From DAISVY01 sp036826635 (GTDB lineage Bacteria > Zixibacteria > MSB-5A5 > GN15 > FEB-12): a stretch of DNA of 64,000 nt. Position numbers and translations under genes: made by a program. The stretch is from positions 220,120 to 284,119 of the forward strand of contig DAISVY010000003.1 of NCBI GenBank assembly GCA_036826635.1. Reading direction: 5' to 3'. The notes below the pieces were generated by a model, which saw only the letters and a list, made by a program, of their open reading frames with translations, ran no database searches and was not told the DNA's origin. Position 1 is the first letter of the stretch. Each line of letters starts with the position of its first letter. Below, in pieces: positions 17,553 through 26,429 of this stretch.

Positions 17553-19835
17553 ATGGCCAAGAACCTCGTCATTGTCGAGTCTCCTGCAAAATCTCGCACG
17601 CTGACCCGATTCCTCGGCAAGGACTACGAAGTACTCTCCACCGTCGGTCACATCGTTGATCTTCCCAAGTCCAAACTGGGTGTGGACCCACAAAACGACT
17701 TCAAGCCCGATTATACCGTAATCCGGGGCAAAGAGAAGATCATTAAGGAGTTGAGGAAAGCGGCCAAGGGCGCGGAAACCGTTTACCTGGCGCCGGACCC
17801 TGATCGCGAGGGTGAGGCCATCGCCTGGCACGTGGCCGGTAAACTGGCTGATACCAAAGCCCGGTTGCTGCGTGTTACTTTCAACGAAATCACCAAATCG
17901 GCGGTATCTGAAAGCATCAAGAAGCCGCGCCAGATAAACATTGATCTGGTCAATGCTCAGCAGGCCCGACGGGTCCTTGATCGCCTTGTCGGGTATATGG
18001 TTTCGCCTGTTTTGTGGCAGACAGTGGCCCGCAATCTTTCGGCGGGACGAGTACAGTCGGTGGCTCTGCGGCTGGTCTGCGAGCGGGAACAGGAGATCGC
18101 AAGCTTCAAGCCCGAAGAATACTGGAAGATCAAGACTCTTCTGGCCACCGAGAATGAAGAGCAGTTTTCGGCCAATCTCTATAAAATCGACGGCCAGACA
18201 GTAGTCAAAGCAGGTGAGGCCGGGCGAAACAAGATCGTCATCGGGTCCGCCAAAGAGGCGAAAGCTATTGAAGCGACCCTCAAGAAAGCCTCGCTTGTTG
18301 TTGATAAAATCAAGAAAGCCACGCGCGAGCGGCATCCCTCGGCTCCTTTTATTACCTCAACTTTGCAGCAGGAGTCGGCCAAAGTATACGGTTTCTCTCC
18401 CAAACAGACTATGTCCATTGCTCAGAAGCTGTACGAGGGTTTGGAGATAGGATCGCAGGGACCGGTCGGGTTGATTACGTACATGCGTACCGATTCCACC
18501 CGAGTGGCCGGTGAAGCCATCCGGGCTGTCCGTGAGTATATCGGGGGAGAATTCGGCGATAAGTACCTGCCCGCCAAGCCCAATGTTTATGGGAAAAAGA
18601 AGCAGGCCCAGGATGCTCACGAAGCTATTCGCCCCACCTCTCTTGATCTGCCGCCCGAGAAGGTCAAAAAGTACCTGACCGCGCAGCAGTTCAAGCTTTA
18701 CAGCCTGATCTGGAATCGATTCGTCGCTTCGCAGATGACAGACGCCAGATTCGATGTCGAGACTATTGATATCACCGCCGACAACTGCATCTTGCGTGCC
18801 TCTGCCCAGAAGCTGATTTTCGACGGTTTCCTCAGGCTGTATCACGAGCAGAAGGAAGCGGATGAAAACGGCGACGAAAACGGTGTCGAGAACCTTCCCG
18901 ATCTGAAGGAAAAAGATGCTCTTACGCTGGTCAAGGTGATGCCAAACCAGTCGTTCACCAAACCGCCGGCCCGGTACTCCGAGGCCATGCTGGTCAAGCG
19001 TCTGGAGGCCGACGGTATCGGTCGACCGTCCACTTATGCCAGTATTATTTCCACCCTGAAAGACCGCAAATACGTCGATCTGATTGAGAAGAAACTCCGC
19101 CCCACCGATCTCGGTACGGCCGTCAGCGGTATACTTACTCAATACTTCCCGAATCTGTTCAATGTCGCTTTCACCGCCGAGATGGAGCGTGAACTCGATC
19201 TGGTCGAAAGCGGCAGTGATAACTGGGTGGAAGTCGTGGGTAGTTTTTATAAGCCGTTTGTGGAGACGATAGACTCGCTCAAAGGGAAGCTAAGTGAGAT
19301 CAAGGCTTCCATGGTCGAAGAAACCGATATCAAGTGCGAGAAGTGCGGGCTGCCGATGGTCATCAAATGGGGGAGAAACGGAAGATTTCTGGCCTGTTCC
19401 GGGTGGCCGAAGTGCCGGAGCACGCGCCCTTTGCCGGAGGAAGAAGCCCGGAACAAGACCGACGAGAAATGCGACAAGTGCGGTGCCGACATGGTTGTCA
19501 AAACCGGTCGTTTCGGAAGGTTTCTGGCCTGCTCGAACTATCCCGAGTGTAAGAATACCAAGGCCCTGACTCTGGGGATCAAATGTCCGAAGGAAGGTTG
19601 TGACGGAGAGATTGTGGAGAAGACCACCCGGACCCGTCGCACGTTCTACGGTTGTACCAATTATCCCAAGTGTGACTTCGCGTCTTGGGATCGTCCTGTA
19701 AATACTCCCTGTCCGGTATGCAAACACCCGTTCATGCTACAGAAGCACTCCAAGGTGAAGGGTGATTATCTGCGCTGTCCTCAGTGTAAACACGAAGTGA
19801 TCGAGGACAAAGCGAAGGAAAGCTCTACGGCGTAG
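17553..19835 (+). CDS. topA: DNA topoisomerase I (type IA)
   Basis: 760 residues. The TOPRIM domain begins with LVIVESPAKSRTLTRFLG and includes the metal triad in APDPDREGEA. The catalytic tyrosine is Y310 in TYMRTDSTR. The C-terminus carries four zinc-ribbon modules: CEKCG...CSGWPKC, CDKCG...CSNYPEC, CPKEGC...CTNYPKC and CPVC...CPQC. It relaxes negative supercoils. It starts 32 bases after rpoZ with a GGAACAA-type site. In Firmicutes topA precedes xerC-hslVU; here three minus-strand signalling genes lie between. Confidence 0.96.
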   Translation: MAKNLVIVESPAKSRTLTRFLGKDYEVLSTVGHIVDLPKSKLGVDPQNDFKPDYTVIRGKEKIIKELRKAAKGAETVYLAPDPDREGEAIAWHVAGKLADTKARLLRVTFNEITKSAVSESIKKPRQINIDLVNAQQARRVLDRLVGYMVSPVLWQTVARNLSAGRVQSVALRLVCEREQEIASFKPEEYWKIKTLLATENEEQFSANLYKIDGQTVVKAGEAGRNKIVIGSAKEAKAIEATLKKASLVVDKIKKATRERHPSAPFITSTLQQESAKVYGFSPKQTMSIAQKLYEGLEIGSQGPVGLITYMRTDSTRVAGEAIRAVREYIGGEFGDKYLPAKPNVYGKKKQAQDAHEAIRPTSLDLPPEKVKKYLTAQQFKLYSLIWNRFVASQMTDARFDVETIDITADNCILRASAQKLIFDGFLRLYHEQKEADENGDENGVENLPDLKEKDALTLVKVMPNQSFTKPPARYSEAMLVKRLEADGIGRPSTYASIISTLKDRKYVDLIEKKLRPTDLGTAVSGILTQYFPNLFNVAFTAEMERELDLVESGSDNWVEVVGSFYKPFVETIDSLKGKLSEIKASMVEETDIKCEKCGLPMVIKWGRNGRFLACSGWPKCRSTRPLPEEEARNKTDEKCDKCGADMVVKTGRFGRFLACSNYPECKNTKALTLGIKCPKEGCDGEIVEKTTRTRRTFYGCTNYPKCDFASWDRPVNTPCPVCKHPFMLQKHSKVKGDYLRCPQCKHEVIEDKAKESSTA

Positions 19836-19868
19836 TATTTGCAACGGCCGCCGTTTCCGGCGTGATTT

Positions 19869-21452
19869 TTATATCGTTACACCCGTTGGCTGTCTGTCCA
19901 ATTCGTCGCGTACCGCTTTGCCGATAGTTCGACGAGTGTACGGTTTTCTTATATAAGCTCCGGCACCGATCTGCTTCATTTCCTCGACACGTTCAGTCTT
20001 CGAAAAGCCACTGACTATTACGGCTTTCTGCTGCGGGTATAATTTGAGAATGTGGCGATAGGTGTCAAGGCCGTCGAAATCACCCTGCAAAACCATGTCG
20101 ATAACGACGATATCGACCGCTCGTCTCTGAATGAATTTCAAAGCTTCTTCGCCCGAGACAACGGTATAGACGTCGTAACCGAAGCTGGACAGAAGGCGTT
20201 TAGCCAGACGGCGCTGGTCCTCGACATCGTCCACGACCAAAATCGACTCGTTGCCGTTGCAGTTGGACAGATCGGGGGCGGTTTCTCTTGTGTTCTCTTC
20301 GCATTCCGGGAAAAACAACTGGAATTGGGTGCCCTGACCGACATCGGAGAGAATGTCGTAATAGCCCTTGTGGTCTTTGACAATGCCGTATACCACCGAC
20401 AGGCCCAGGCCACTGCCGCTTCGTCCCATGGTTTTGGTGGAATAATATGGCTCGAATACTTTGCTGATGTTCTCCGGGGGAATGCCGACACCGCTGTCGC
20501 TTATTTCAAGCATGACGTAATCGCCGGGTTCGACCCGGCTGAATCCGCTGGAGAGCTGAGTGATATGCCGGCGAGAAACGGTGAGAGTAACCGTTCCGCT
20601 GACCTCGATGGCATCGAAGGCGTTGACGAAGAGATTCATTATGGCCTTGGAAAGATGCGTGGGCGAGCCCATGATTATGGTCGGGTCTTCGGGGAGATTT
20701 ACGATCAGATCCACTTCGGGTTTTCGCTTCCTGGTGTCCCGAGCGCTGGGCGACTCGAGGTAATCTTTGACGGTTTGCACCAGGTCCAGCGGTTCCATTT
20801 CGTAACGACCGCGACGAGCCAGAGTAAGCAGATCCTGGATGACATTGGCCGCATCCGTGGCGGCCTTGCCGATTCTTTCGACGTCGGCCCTGATCGGGCT
20901 GTTTTCGTCCAGGCTCATGAGAATCAGCTCCGGGTAGGCGACGAGAGGCCCGAGCATATTGTTCAGGTCATGGGCCACCCCGCCGGCCAGAGCGCCGAGG
21001 GATTCCATCCGACGCGCCCGTTCCAGTTTTTGCTGAAGTTCATTCTGACGCCGGGAGGCGCGGTGCCGCTCCACGGCATACCTGATTGATCGTTCCAGTT
21101 GATAAGGGTCCAGCGATTCTTTGGTGAGATAGTCGGCGGCCCCCGTTTTGGTCGCCGCAATATCAACTTCGTGGTCGCCCTGGCCTGTCAGGAGAATGCA
21201 GGGAGCGGTGTGTCCATGGTCGCATTTCAACACTTTCCTGATCAGTTCCAGACCGTCGTGTTCGCCCAGGCGATAATCGACCAGATGTACGTCGTAACAG
21301 TCGGTAGCGATTGCATCGAGACCTTTCTCGTACGATCCCGCCCAATCGACTTTGAATGTTGCTCCCGGGACTTCGGAAAGAAGATCGTTCACGATCCGAA
21401 AATCATCTTCGTCGTCGTCGATCATCAGAACTCTAATCAGCGTATCGTACAT
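19869..21452 (-). CDS. REC-histidine kinase-REC hybrid protein
   Basis: 527 residues, cytosolic. The N-terminal receiver has its Asp at D59 (HLVDYRLGEHDG). HisKA carries H161 in AGGVAHDLNNMLGPL. The HATPase has LFVNAFDA, DSGVGIPPENISKVFEPYYSTK and GSGLGLSVVYGIV. A C-terminal receiver contains VVDDVEDQRRLAKRLL and VVIDMVLQGDFDG. The kinase core is of the nitrogen-regulation/PAS-hybrid type. It overlaps the upstream receiver gene by 20 bases, so translation is coupled. I infer that it receives phosphate or a signal from the Rcp1-like protein and relays to an effector not visible here. Confidence 0.88.
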   Translation of the reverse strand: MYDTLIRVLMIDDDEDDFRIVNDLLSEVPGATFKVDWAGSYEKGLDAIATDCYDVHLVDYRLGEHDGLELIRKVLKCDHGHTAPCILLTGQGDHEVDIAATKTGAADYLTKESLDPYQLERSIRYAVERHRASRRQNELQQKLERARRMESLGALAGGVAHDLNNMLGPLVAYPELILMSLDENSPIRADVERIGKAATDAANVIQDLLTLARRGRYEMEPLDLVQTVKDYLESPSARDTRKRKPEVDLIVNLPEDPTIIMGSPTHLSKAIMNLFVNAFDAIEVSGTVTLTVSRRHITQLSSGFSRVEPGDYVMLEISDSGVGIPPENISKVFEPYYSTKTMGRSGSGLGLSVVYGIVKDHKGYYDILSDVGQGTQFQLFFPECEENTRETAPDLSNCNGNESILVVDDVEDQRRLAKRLLSSFGYDVYTVVSGEEALKFIQRRAVDIVVIDMVLQGDFDGLDTYRHILKLYPQQKAVIVSGFSKTERVEEMKQIGAGAYIRKPYTRRTIGKAVRDELDRQPTGVTI

Positions 21453-21915
21453 CTTTTTCGCCTTTACTGATTGATGGCGGTTCGACTATTTCGAACCAGT
21501 ACTTAGTCAGCGTTTGCATGGTATCGACAAGGGATTCGAACGACATGGGCTTGGTTATGAACGAATTGGCTCCAAGTTCATAACTCCGATTGATATCATC
21601 GTCGGTTTGTGACGTAGTAAGTACCACTATGGGAATACAACGCAGCCTGGGATCCCTTTTTATCTCAGCCAGAACTTCCCGCCCGTTCATGCGGGGCATG
21701 TTCAGATCCAACAGGATGAGACGGGGTGGCTCGACAGTATCCGCGTGGTCCTGTTGCTGTGTATGCCTGAGATAATTCAGCAGTTCTTCGCCATTGTCGA
21801 CGATTGTCAGGCTTATTGTCAGTCGACAGTGATTAAGTGCCTCCTGAACCATCAGGGCGTCATCGGGGTCGTCCTCAGCCAACAGGATTGAGATCGGTTT
21901 GGACCGAATGCTCAT
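21433..21915 (-). CDS. Single-domain response regulator, Rcp1 type
   Basis: 160 residues, receiver domain only. The acidic pair is EDDPDD (residues 14-19), the phosphoacceptor is D70 in LLDLNMPRMNG, and the lysine lies in ITKPMSFES. The long insertion between beta2 and beta3 and the RLILLDLNMP pattern are typical of the Rcp1-like regulators that accompany phytochrome-type kinases. It overlaps the kinase upstream by 41 bases and the hybrid kinase downstream by 20. A strong GAAGGAAG site precedes ATG 21915. There is no output domain, so it is a relay or a kinase modulator. Confidence 0.88.
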   Translation of the reverse strand: MSIRSKPISILLAEDDPDDALMVQEALNHCRLTISLTIVDNGEELLNYLRHTQQQDHADTVEPPRLILLDLNMPRMNGREVLAEIKRDPRLRCIPIVVLTTSQTDDDINRSYELGANSFITKPMSFESLVDTMQTLTKYWFEIVEPPSISKGEKDVRYAD

Positions 21916-24619
21916 AAGCGCTTCCTTCTTCCTGTTGCCGTACCGGCAGGAGCACGGTGAAAGTTGTACCGCAACCGGGCTGGCTGGTGACTGTTATCGT
22001 TCCCCCATGACGTTCGACGATCTTGCGGCAGACCGCCAGGCCGACCCCGGTGCCGTCGTATTGGTTGCGGCTGTGCAGGCGTTGAAATACCGCGAAAATC
22101 CGGTCGGAGTATTTTTCGTCGAAGCCTATCCCGTTGTCTCGAACGGTGAGCCGACAATACTCGCAATTTTCGCCGCAACATCCCGTCGGATCGACAGGGG
22201 ATATGATGAAATCCGCGGATATCTCTACGACCGGTCGACGGTCCTGGTGATGGAATTTGAGGGCATTGCTGATGAGGTTTTGCAGCAACTGTCTCATTTG
22301 GGTCGGGTCGGCGTCGATAGTGGGCAACTCGCCGATATCAATCCGGCCCCGGGTTTGTTCAATCGCCACTTCCAGATCGGACAGGACGCCCTGCACCACG
22401 GCGTTGAGATCGGTCGGGGTGTATGGTTTTGCTCTTGTCGTTACCCGTGAAAAGGTCAGGAGATCGTTGACCAGGTTCTGCATACGTCGGGTGGCGTTTA
22501 GCATGCGCTCGAGATAATCACGAGGCTTTTCGTCCAGGGAATCTCCCAGAACCGAGGCCAGACGATTGCCGAAAGTCTGAACCTTCCGCAACGGTTCCTG
22601 CAGATCGTGCGAGGCCACCGAGGCGAAATCCTGAAGCTCGCGATTGCTGCGCTCCAGTTTGGCCATAAAGGTTTTCAGTTCCTGTTCGGCCCGGTGTCTT
22701 TCGGTGATGTCGAGATTGAGTTTGACCATACCGATCACGCGGTTGTTGTCGTCTCGTACCGGGTATCCCTGAGCATGGCAGAATCTTCCGTCGGGCGTAT
22801 GCGTGTCCGAGAATTCCTGGTGACCGCTCTGGCGGGCGAGTATTACCGGACAATCGAGGCAAGGCTTTTCTCGGTTTCCCCAGGCCTTGTAGCATTTGCG
22901 ACCGATTATATCCTTGCGCGTCGCCCCGAGAAATTCACAAGCGGTCCGATTAGCCCAGAGGATGTTCATTTTCAGATCCAGGTAAATAACCTGTTCGGCC
23001 AGAGAATCGAGAATCACCTGCTTCTCGGTTTCTGATTTCCTGAACGCTTCCTCGGCCTGTTTACGGGCCGTAACGTCGCTGTGGGTGCCGACCATACGTA
23101 TGGCTTGTCCGTTATCATCCCAGGCAACCACTTTTCCCCGACTTTGTATGTATACCCATCGGCCGTCTTTGGCTCTCATGCGGAATTCGGTGAAGAGATC
23201 TTCACCGGTCTGGAGGGAGGTCTGAATTTTCGCTTCGGCGTTCGGGAGATCTTCCGGGTAAACCAGATAGGTCCAGTCCTTATAAAACCGGGATATTTCC
23301 CCGGGTCCATAGCCGAGCATGGTGAACCAGCGCGGGCTGAAATAACAGTCTCCCGTCTGTGGATTGAAATCCCACAGGCCATCATTGACCGCATCGAGAG
23401 CGAGATTGAGTCGCTCTTCGCTTTTTCTCAGGGCTTCTTCGGTCTGCTGTCCTCTTGTAATGCGCTCTTTAAGCTTTTTGTTGTATCTTCGCAGACCGAT
23501 TGTTTTCTCCTCGACCAATTCTTGCAGGTGGTCACGCTGTATCTCCAGAAGCTGCCGGGTATGTTTGCGATTGACTACGAACAGGGTGATGAGTAGCCCG
23601 ATTCCGAAGATACCCCACGGTTTCCAGGTTTTGCCTTCGGCTATGTACTCTTCACCGGCGGAACAGATAAGTGCCCACTGGCGGCCACCCACCTTGAGCT
23701 GATGGAGATACGCGAAGTCGTTTAACTGTTTGTCTTCATCGCTCAGCAGTTCGTTCGTCAGTTGGCGGGTCAGCAGTGTCTCATCTTCGGGTGTCGTGTC
23801 CTGCGACTGAGATAAATCGAGAATGGTGAGAGTGAAGGTGCTCAGACCGAGCTGTGCCAGGACGATATTGAGCACGTTTTCGATTCGATATCGGCCGGCT
23901 ACGAAGCCCATTATATCCTGGTGACCTCTGGCCGCAGGTTCCACCGGGGCGTTTTTACGGTAAATCGGAAGAAAGGCGGTCAGGTCGGTAGGCAAGCCGT
24001 TTTGCAGCGAACGGAGAGTCCCGCCGGTAGCAGCGATTTTCCCGGAACGAGCAGCCCGGTCAAGGGCCTCTCGAAAGGCCGGATTGCTGGCCAGATCATA
24101 TCCCGGTTCGTTTTTCATCCGCTCGATGGATTCGGAGTAAAGGACCGGGTAATATCTGTCGTGTGTCGCGGCCCTGACCAGACCTCTTTTCAGGTCATAT
24201 TCCGTTATACGATAGTCCTTCAGGCCTTTCTGTCTGGCGGCGGATTCGAAAGCCTCCCGCTGGGAGTTTTTTACGACCGGTATCCATTGGACTTCCATAA
24301 GGCCGGGGCTGTTATCCAGCAGGTGGCGAACGAATACCCGGAACTCGCGCCGTTCCACCGTCTGCGAGGCGGCATAGATGCTACTGACATATTCCAGGTC
24401 GTCTATAAGATTGGTTATGGCTCTGTCGGAGGCGGAAATAACCTGGCTGGCGTCGGTGTAAAAATTGGCCGCGATTTCCCGGTGCTCAAGGTATCGTTGT
24501 AGGAACATAGCCAGCAGTGACAGGGTAAGCCCTATTCCGGCTAAGATAAGAACAGTTCGGGTCGAGGCTCGTCGTTTCGATACTATGCTCGGTTTGTTAT
24601 TAACTGTGGACATCCTCAT
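21875..24619 (-). CDS. CHASE-domain membrane sensor histidine kinase with two PAS domains
   Basis: About 914 residues. TM1 (VLILAGIGLTLSLLAMF) and TM2 (WGIFGIGLLITLFVVN) flank a periplasmic CHASE-type sensor domain (YVSSIYAASQTVERREFR...). Next come a coiled coil, a PAS_3/PAC unit (about 390-510), and a second PAS with a CLDCPV cysteine cluster (about 520-640). The core is a phytochrome-like kinase: HisKA H in SVASHDLQEPLRKV, and HATPase with NLISNALKF, DNGIGFDEKY and GTGVGLAVC. The CHASE ligand is unknown. The start at 24619, or 24613 six bases inside, is supported by GGAGAG upstream; an ATG at 24706 adds 29 residues before the TM. It heads a minus-strand operon with the receiver and hybrid genes. 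Confidence 0.85.
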   Translation of the reverse strand: MRMSTVNNKPSIVSKRRASTRTVLILAGIGLTLSLLAMFLQRYLEHREIAANFYTDASQVISASDRAITNLIDDLEYVSSIYAASQTVERREFRVFVRHLLDNSPGLMEVQWIPVVKNSQREAFESAARQKGLKDYRITEYDLKRGLVRAATHDRYYPVLYSESIERMKNEPGYDLASNPAFREALDRAARSGKIAATGGTLRSLQNGLPTDLTAFLPIYRKNAPVEPAARGHQDIMGFVAGRYRIENVLNIVLAQLGLSTFTLTILDLSQSQDTTPEDETLLTRQLTNELLSDEDKQLNDFAYLHQLKVGGRQWALICSAGEEYIAEGKTWKPWGIFGIGLLITLFVVNRKHTRQLLEIQRDHLQELVEEKTIGLRRYNKKLKERITRGQQTEEALRKSEERLNLALDAVNDGLWDFNPQTGDCYFSPRWFTMLGYGPGEISRFYKDWTYLVYPEDLPNAEAKIQTSLQTGEDLFTEFRMRAKDGRWVYIQSRGKVVAWDDNGQAIRMVGTHSDVTARKQAEEAFRKSETEKQVILDSLAEQVIYLDLKMNILWANRTACEFLGATRKDIIGRKCYKAWGNREKPCLDCPVILARQSGHQEFSDTHTPDGRFCHAQGYPVRDDNNRVIGMVKLNLDITERHRAEQELKTFMAKLERSNRELQDFASVASHDLQEPLRKVQTFGNRLASVLGDSLDEKPRDYLERMLNATRRMQNLVNDLLTFSRVTTRAKPYTPTDLNAVVQGVLSDLEVAIEQTRGRIDIGELPTIDADPTQMRQLLQNLISNALKFHHQDRRPVVEISADFIISPVDPTGCCGENCEYCRLTVRDNGIGFDEKYSDRIFAVFQRLHSRNQYDGTGVGLAVCRKIVERHGGTITVTSQPGCGTTFTVLLPVRQQEEGSAYEHSVQTDLNPVG

Positions 24620-24966
24620 TGCTCTCCGAAAGATGGTCCTGTGGGTCTGTCTCTCCCTCAGCCCACCTTTGCTGTGAACAGCGATTCCAATGTCTCTTGC
24701 TGTCATTCGGTGGTATTCAGTCAGGAATGGCCGTCGGTCCGAATGACTTCCGATAACATGTTTGTCTTTATAATTGTCGGTTTGGTCCGTCTTTTTCTTT
24801 ATTCCCTGAGGTGCTTGTCGCTGAACAACTTCGGGGTCAATCGAACCGTTTTAACCGGGGTCCGGTGACCGGGATAAAACACCGTGCAAGACAGACCGGC
24901 AACGTTCCGGACCACACCGGTGTGAAAGGCGTTGACCCCGATAGCCTTTTTGAATATCATGCGGCC
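24620..24966. promoter_or_regulatory. Divergent intergenic region between sensor kinase and xerC, with a leaderless-type xerC promoter
   Basis: A 347-base gap. On the plus strand, TTGACC (24932-24937), a 17-base spacer and TATCAT (24955-24960) end six bases before the xerC ATG at 24967. I see no clear sigma70 promoter for the minus-strand kinase and no terminator. A plus-strand frame extends xerC upstream to 24811 but lacks family similarity. Confidence 0.45.
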
Positions 24967-25881
24967 ATGTTGGAAAAGGCGCTGGAGGGGTTTCTTAAAG
25001 ACCTTGTAGAAACCAGACATCGTTCGCCGCGGACTGTGGAAGCTTACCGTCGCGATCTGAAGCCGTGGACAGATTTCCTTGCCGAGCAATATGCCGCTCT
25101 TCCCGGTACTCCCCGTAACGATCCGCTTCTGCTGCGTCTGTACCTGCGGCAGCGATCCGAGGCCGGGGTGTCCAACCGGACTTTGGCACGATTCCTGTCG
25201 GCGCTGTCGAGCTTCCAGAGGTATCTTGTTACGGTTCCGGACGGTCGTTCTTATTTGTTCAAACTTCCCCGGATAAAGTTTACCCGAAAACTGCCGGGTT
25301 TTCTGCCCCAGCGCGAGGCCGCCCGGCTGTTTGAGCACGGCGGCGTTCGTACGGACAAGAACAGCTACGGTTACTGGCGTGATTATTTGATGATTGCACT
25401 TCTTTACGTTACGGGATTACGTCGCGAAGAACTGGCCGGTCTGGAAATGGGCGATGTCGATATGATCCGGGGAATGCTCAGGGTGGTCGGCAAAGGCAAC
25501 AAAGAGCGGATAGTGCCGATAGGGGAAAAGACGATGGCGGACCTTCGGGAATACCTGAAACGGCGTGAAGATTTTATGGCCGAGAAAGAAGTGAAAAACG
25601 CCGCTATGTTTCTCAATCGTTCGGGCGGGGCGTTATCGGTGAGATCGGTTGATCGCTTAGTCAAAAAGTTCGGCCATGCGGAAGGGCTGGATTTCACGCC
25701 CCATACCCTGCGGCATTCGTTCGCCACCCATATGCTGGAAAACGGGGCCGATTTGATGCTCATTAAAGAGATTCTCGGGCATGCGTCGCTTTCGACGACT
25801 CAGAAGTACACTCACGTTACGGCCGGGACCATGAAAAAAGTATACCAGAGCGCCCATCCGCGTTCCGGTTCCGGGAACTGA
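24967..25881 (+). CDS. xerC: Tyrosine recombinase XerC/XerD family
   Basis: 304 residues, the normal Xer length. The SAM-like N-terminal core-binding domain is at 1-90. Catalytic residues are R152 in TGLRREEL, K176 in GKGNKER, the HTLRHSFATHM box, the GHAS histidine, and the tyrosine in TTQKYTHV. Xer recombinases resolve chromosome dimers at dif. Adjacency to hslV-hslU, as in many bacteria, supports XerC. ATG 24967 is preferred over 24811 because family similarity begins there and a promoter -10 box lies just upstream. Confidence 0.9.
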   Translation: MLEKALEGFLKDLVETRHRSPRTVEAYRRDLKPWTDFLAEQYAALPGTPRNDPLLLRLYLRQRSEAGVSNRTLARFLSALSSFQRYLVTVPDGRSYLFKLPRIKFTRKLPGFLPQREAARLFEHGGVRTDKNSYGYWRDYLMIALLYVTGLRREELAGLEMGDVDMIRGMLRVVGKGNKERIVPIGEKTMADLREYLKRREDFMAEKEVKNAAMFLNRSGGALSVRSVDRLVKKFGHAEGLDFTPHTLRHSFATHMLENGADLMLIKEILGHASLSTTQKYTHVTAGTMKKVYQSAHPRSGSGN

Positions 25882-25892
25882 TGAGGGAACAC

Positions 25893-26429
25893 ATGAAAAT
25901 ACACGCCACGACCATTATAGGTCTGATCCATAACGGGAAGGCGGCCATGGCCGGCGATGGTCAGGTTTCTCTTGACGATACGGTGATGAAAGCGACGGCC
26001 ACCAAGATACGTACGATGCATGAAGGTCGTATTTTGGCCGGGTTTGCCGGGGCTGCGGCTGATGCCCTGGCTTTGTTCGAGTTGTTCGAGAAGAAAATCG
26101 ATGAGTATTCCGGGAACCTTTCGCGGGCTTCGGTGGAACTGGCCAAAGAATGGCGCACCGACAAAATGCTGCACCGTCTCGAGGCGGTTATCGCGGTCAC
26201 CGACGGAGAACATATCTTTCTGATCAGCGGTACCGGAGACGTCATTGAACCCGATGACGGGATCGTGGCTATCGGTTCCGGCGGAACCTATGCACTCGCC
26301 GCCGCGCGGGCGTTTATACAGGCCAATCCCAAATTTTCCGCCGAGACTATTGCTCGCAAGGCTCTGGAAATCGCCGCCGACATTTGTATCTATACGAACT
26401 CGAATATCAACGTGGTAACGATCAAATGA
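25893..26429 (+). CDS. hslV: ATP-dependent protease peptidase subunit HslV
   Basis: 178 residues. N-terminal-nucleophile peptidase of the HslUV protease. After MKIHA the mature protein would begin at the catalytic threonine T6 (TTIIGLIHNG). GDGQVSLDDTVMK, KIRTMHEGRILAGFAG and GSGGTYALAAARA are typical. The start at 25893 has GAGGGAAC upstream; an earlier ATG at 25881 overlaps the xerC stop. It overlaps hslU by ATGA. Confidence 0.96.
   Translation: MKIHATTIIGLIHNGKAAMAGDGQVSLDDTVMKATATKIRTMHEGRILAGFAGAAADALALFELFEKKIDEYSGNLSRASVELAKEWRTDKMLHRLEAVIAVTDGEHIFLISGTGDVIEPDDGIVAIGSGGTYALAAARAFIQANPKFSAETIARKALEIAADICIYTNSNINVVTIK

Noticed and set aside
19843..19855. AACGGC-C-GCCGTT palindrome between convergent topA and the hybrid kinase
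   Set aside because: The one-base loop is too tight for a hairpin and no T-run follows closely; a terminator is not supported.
20052..21089. 345-codon plus-strand frame opposite the hybrid kinase
   Set aside because: All kinase and receiver motifs lie on the minus strand; no motif or ribosome site supports the plus frame.
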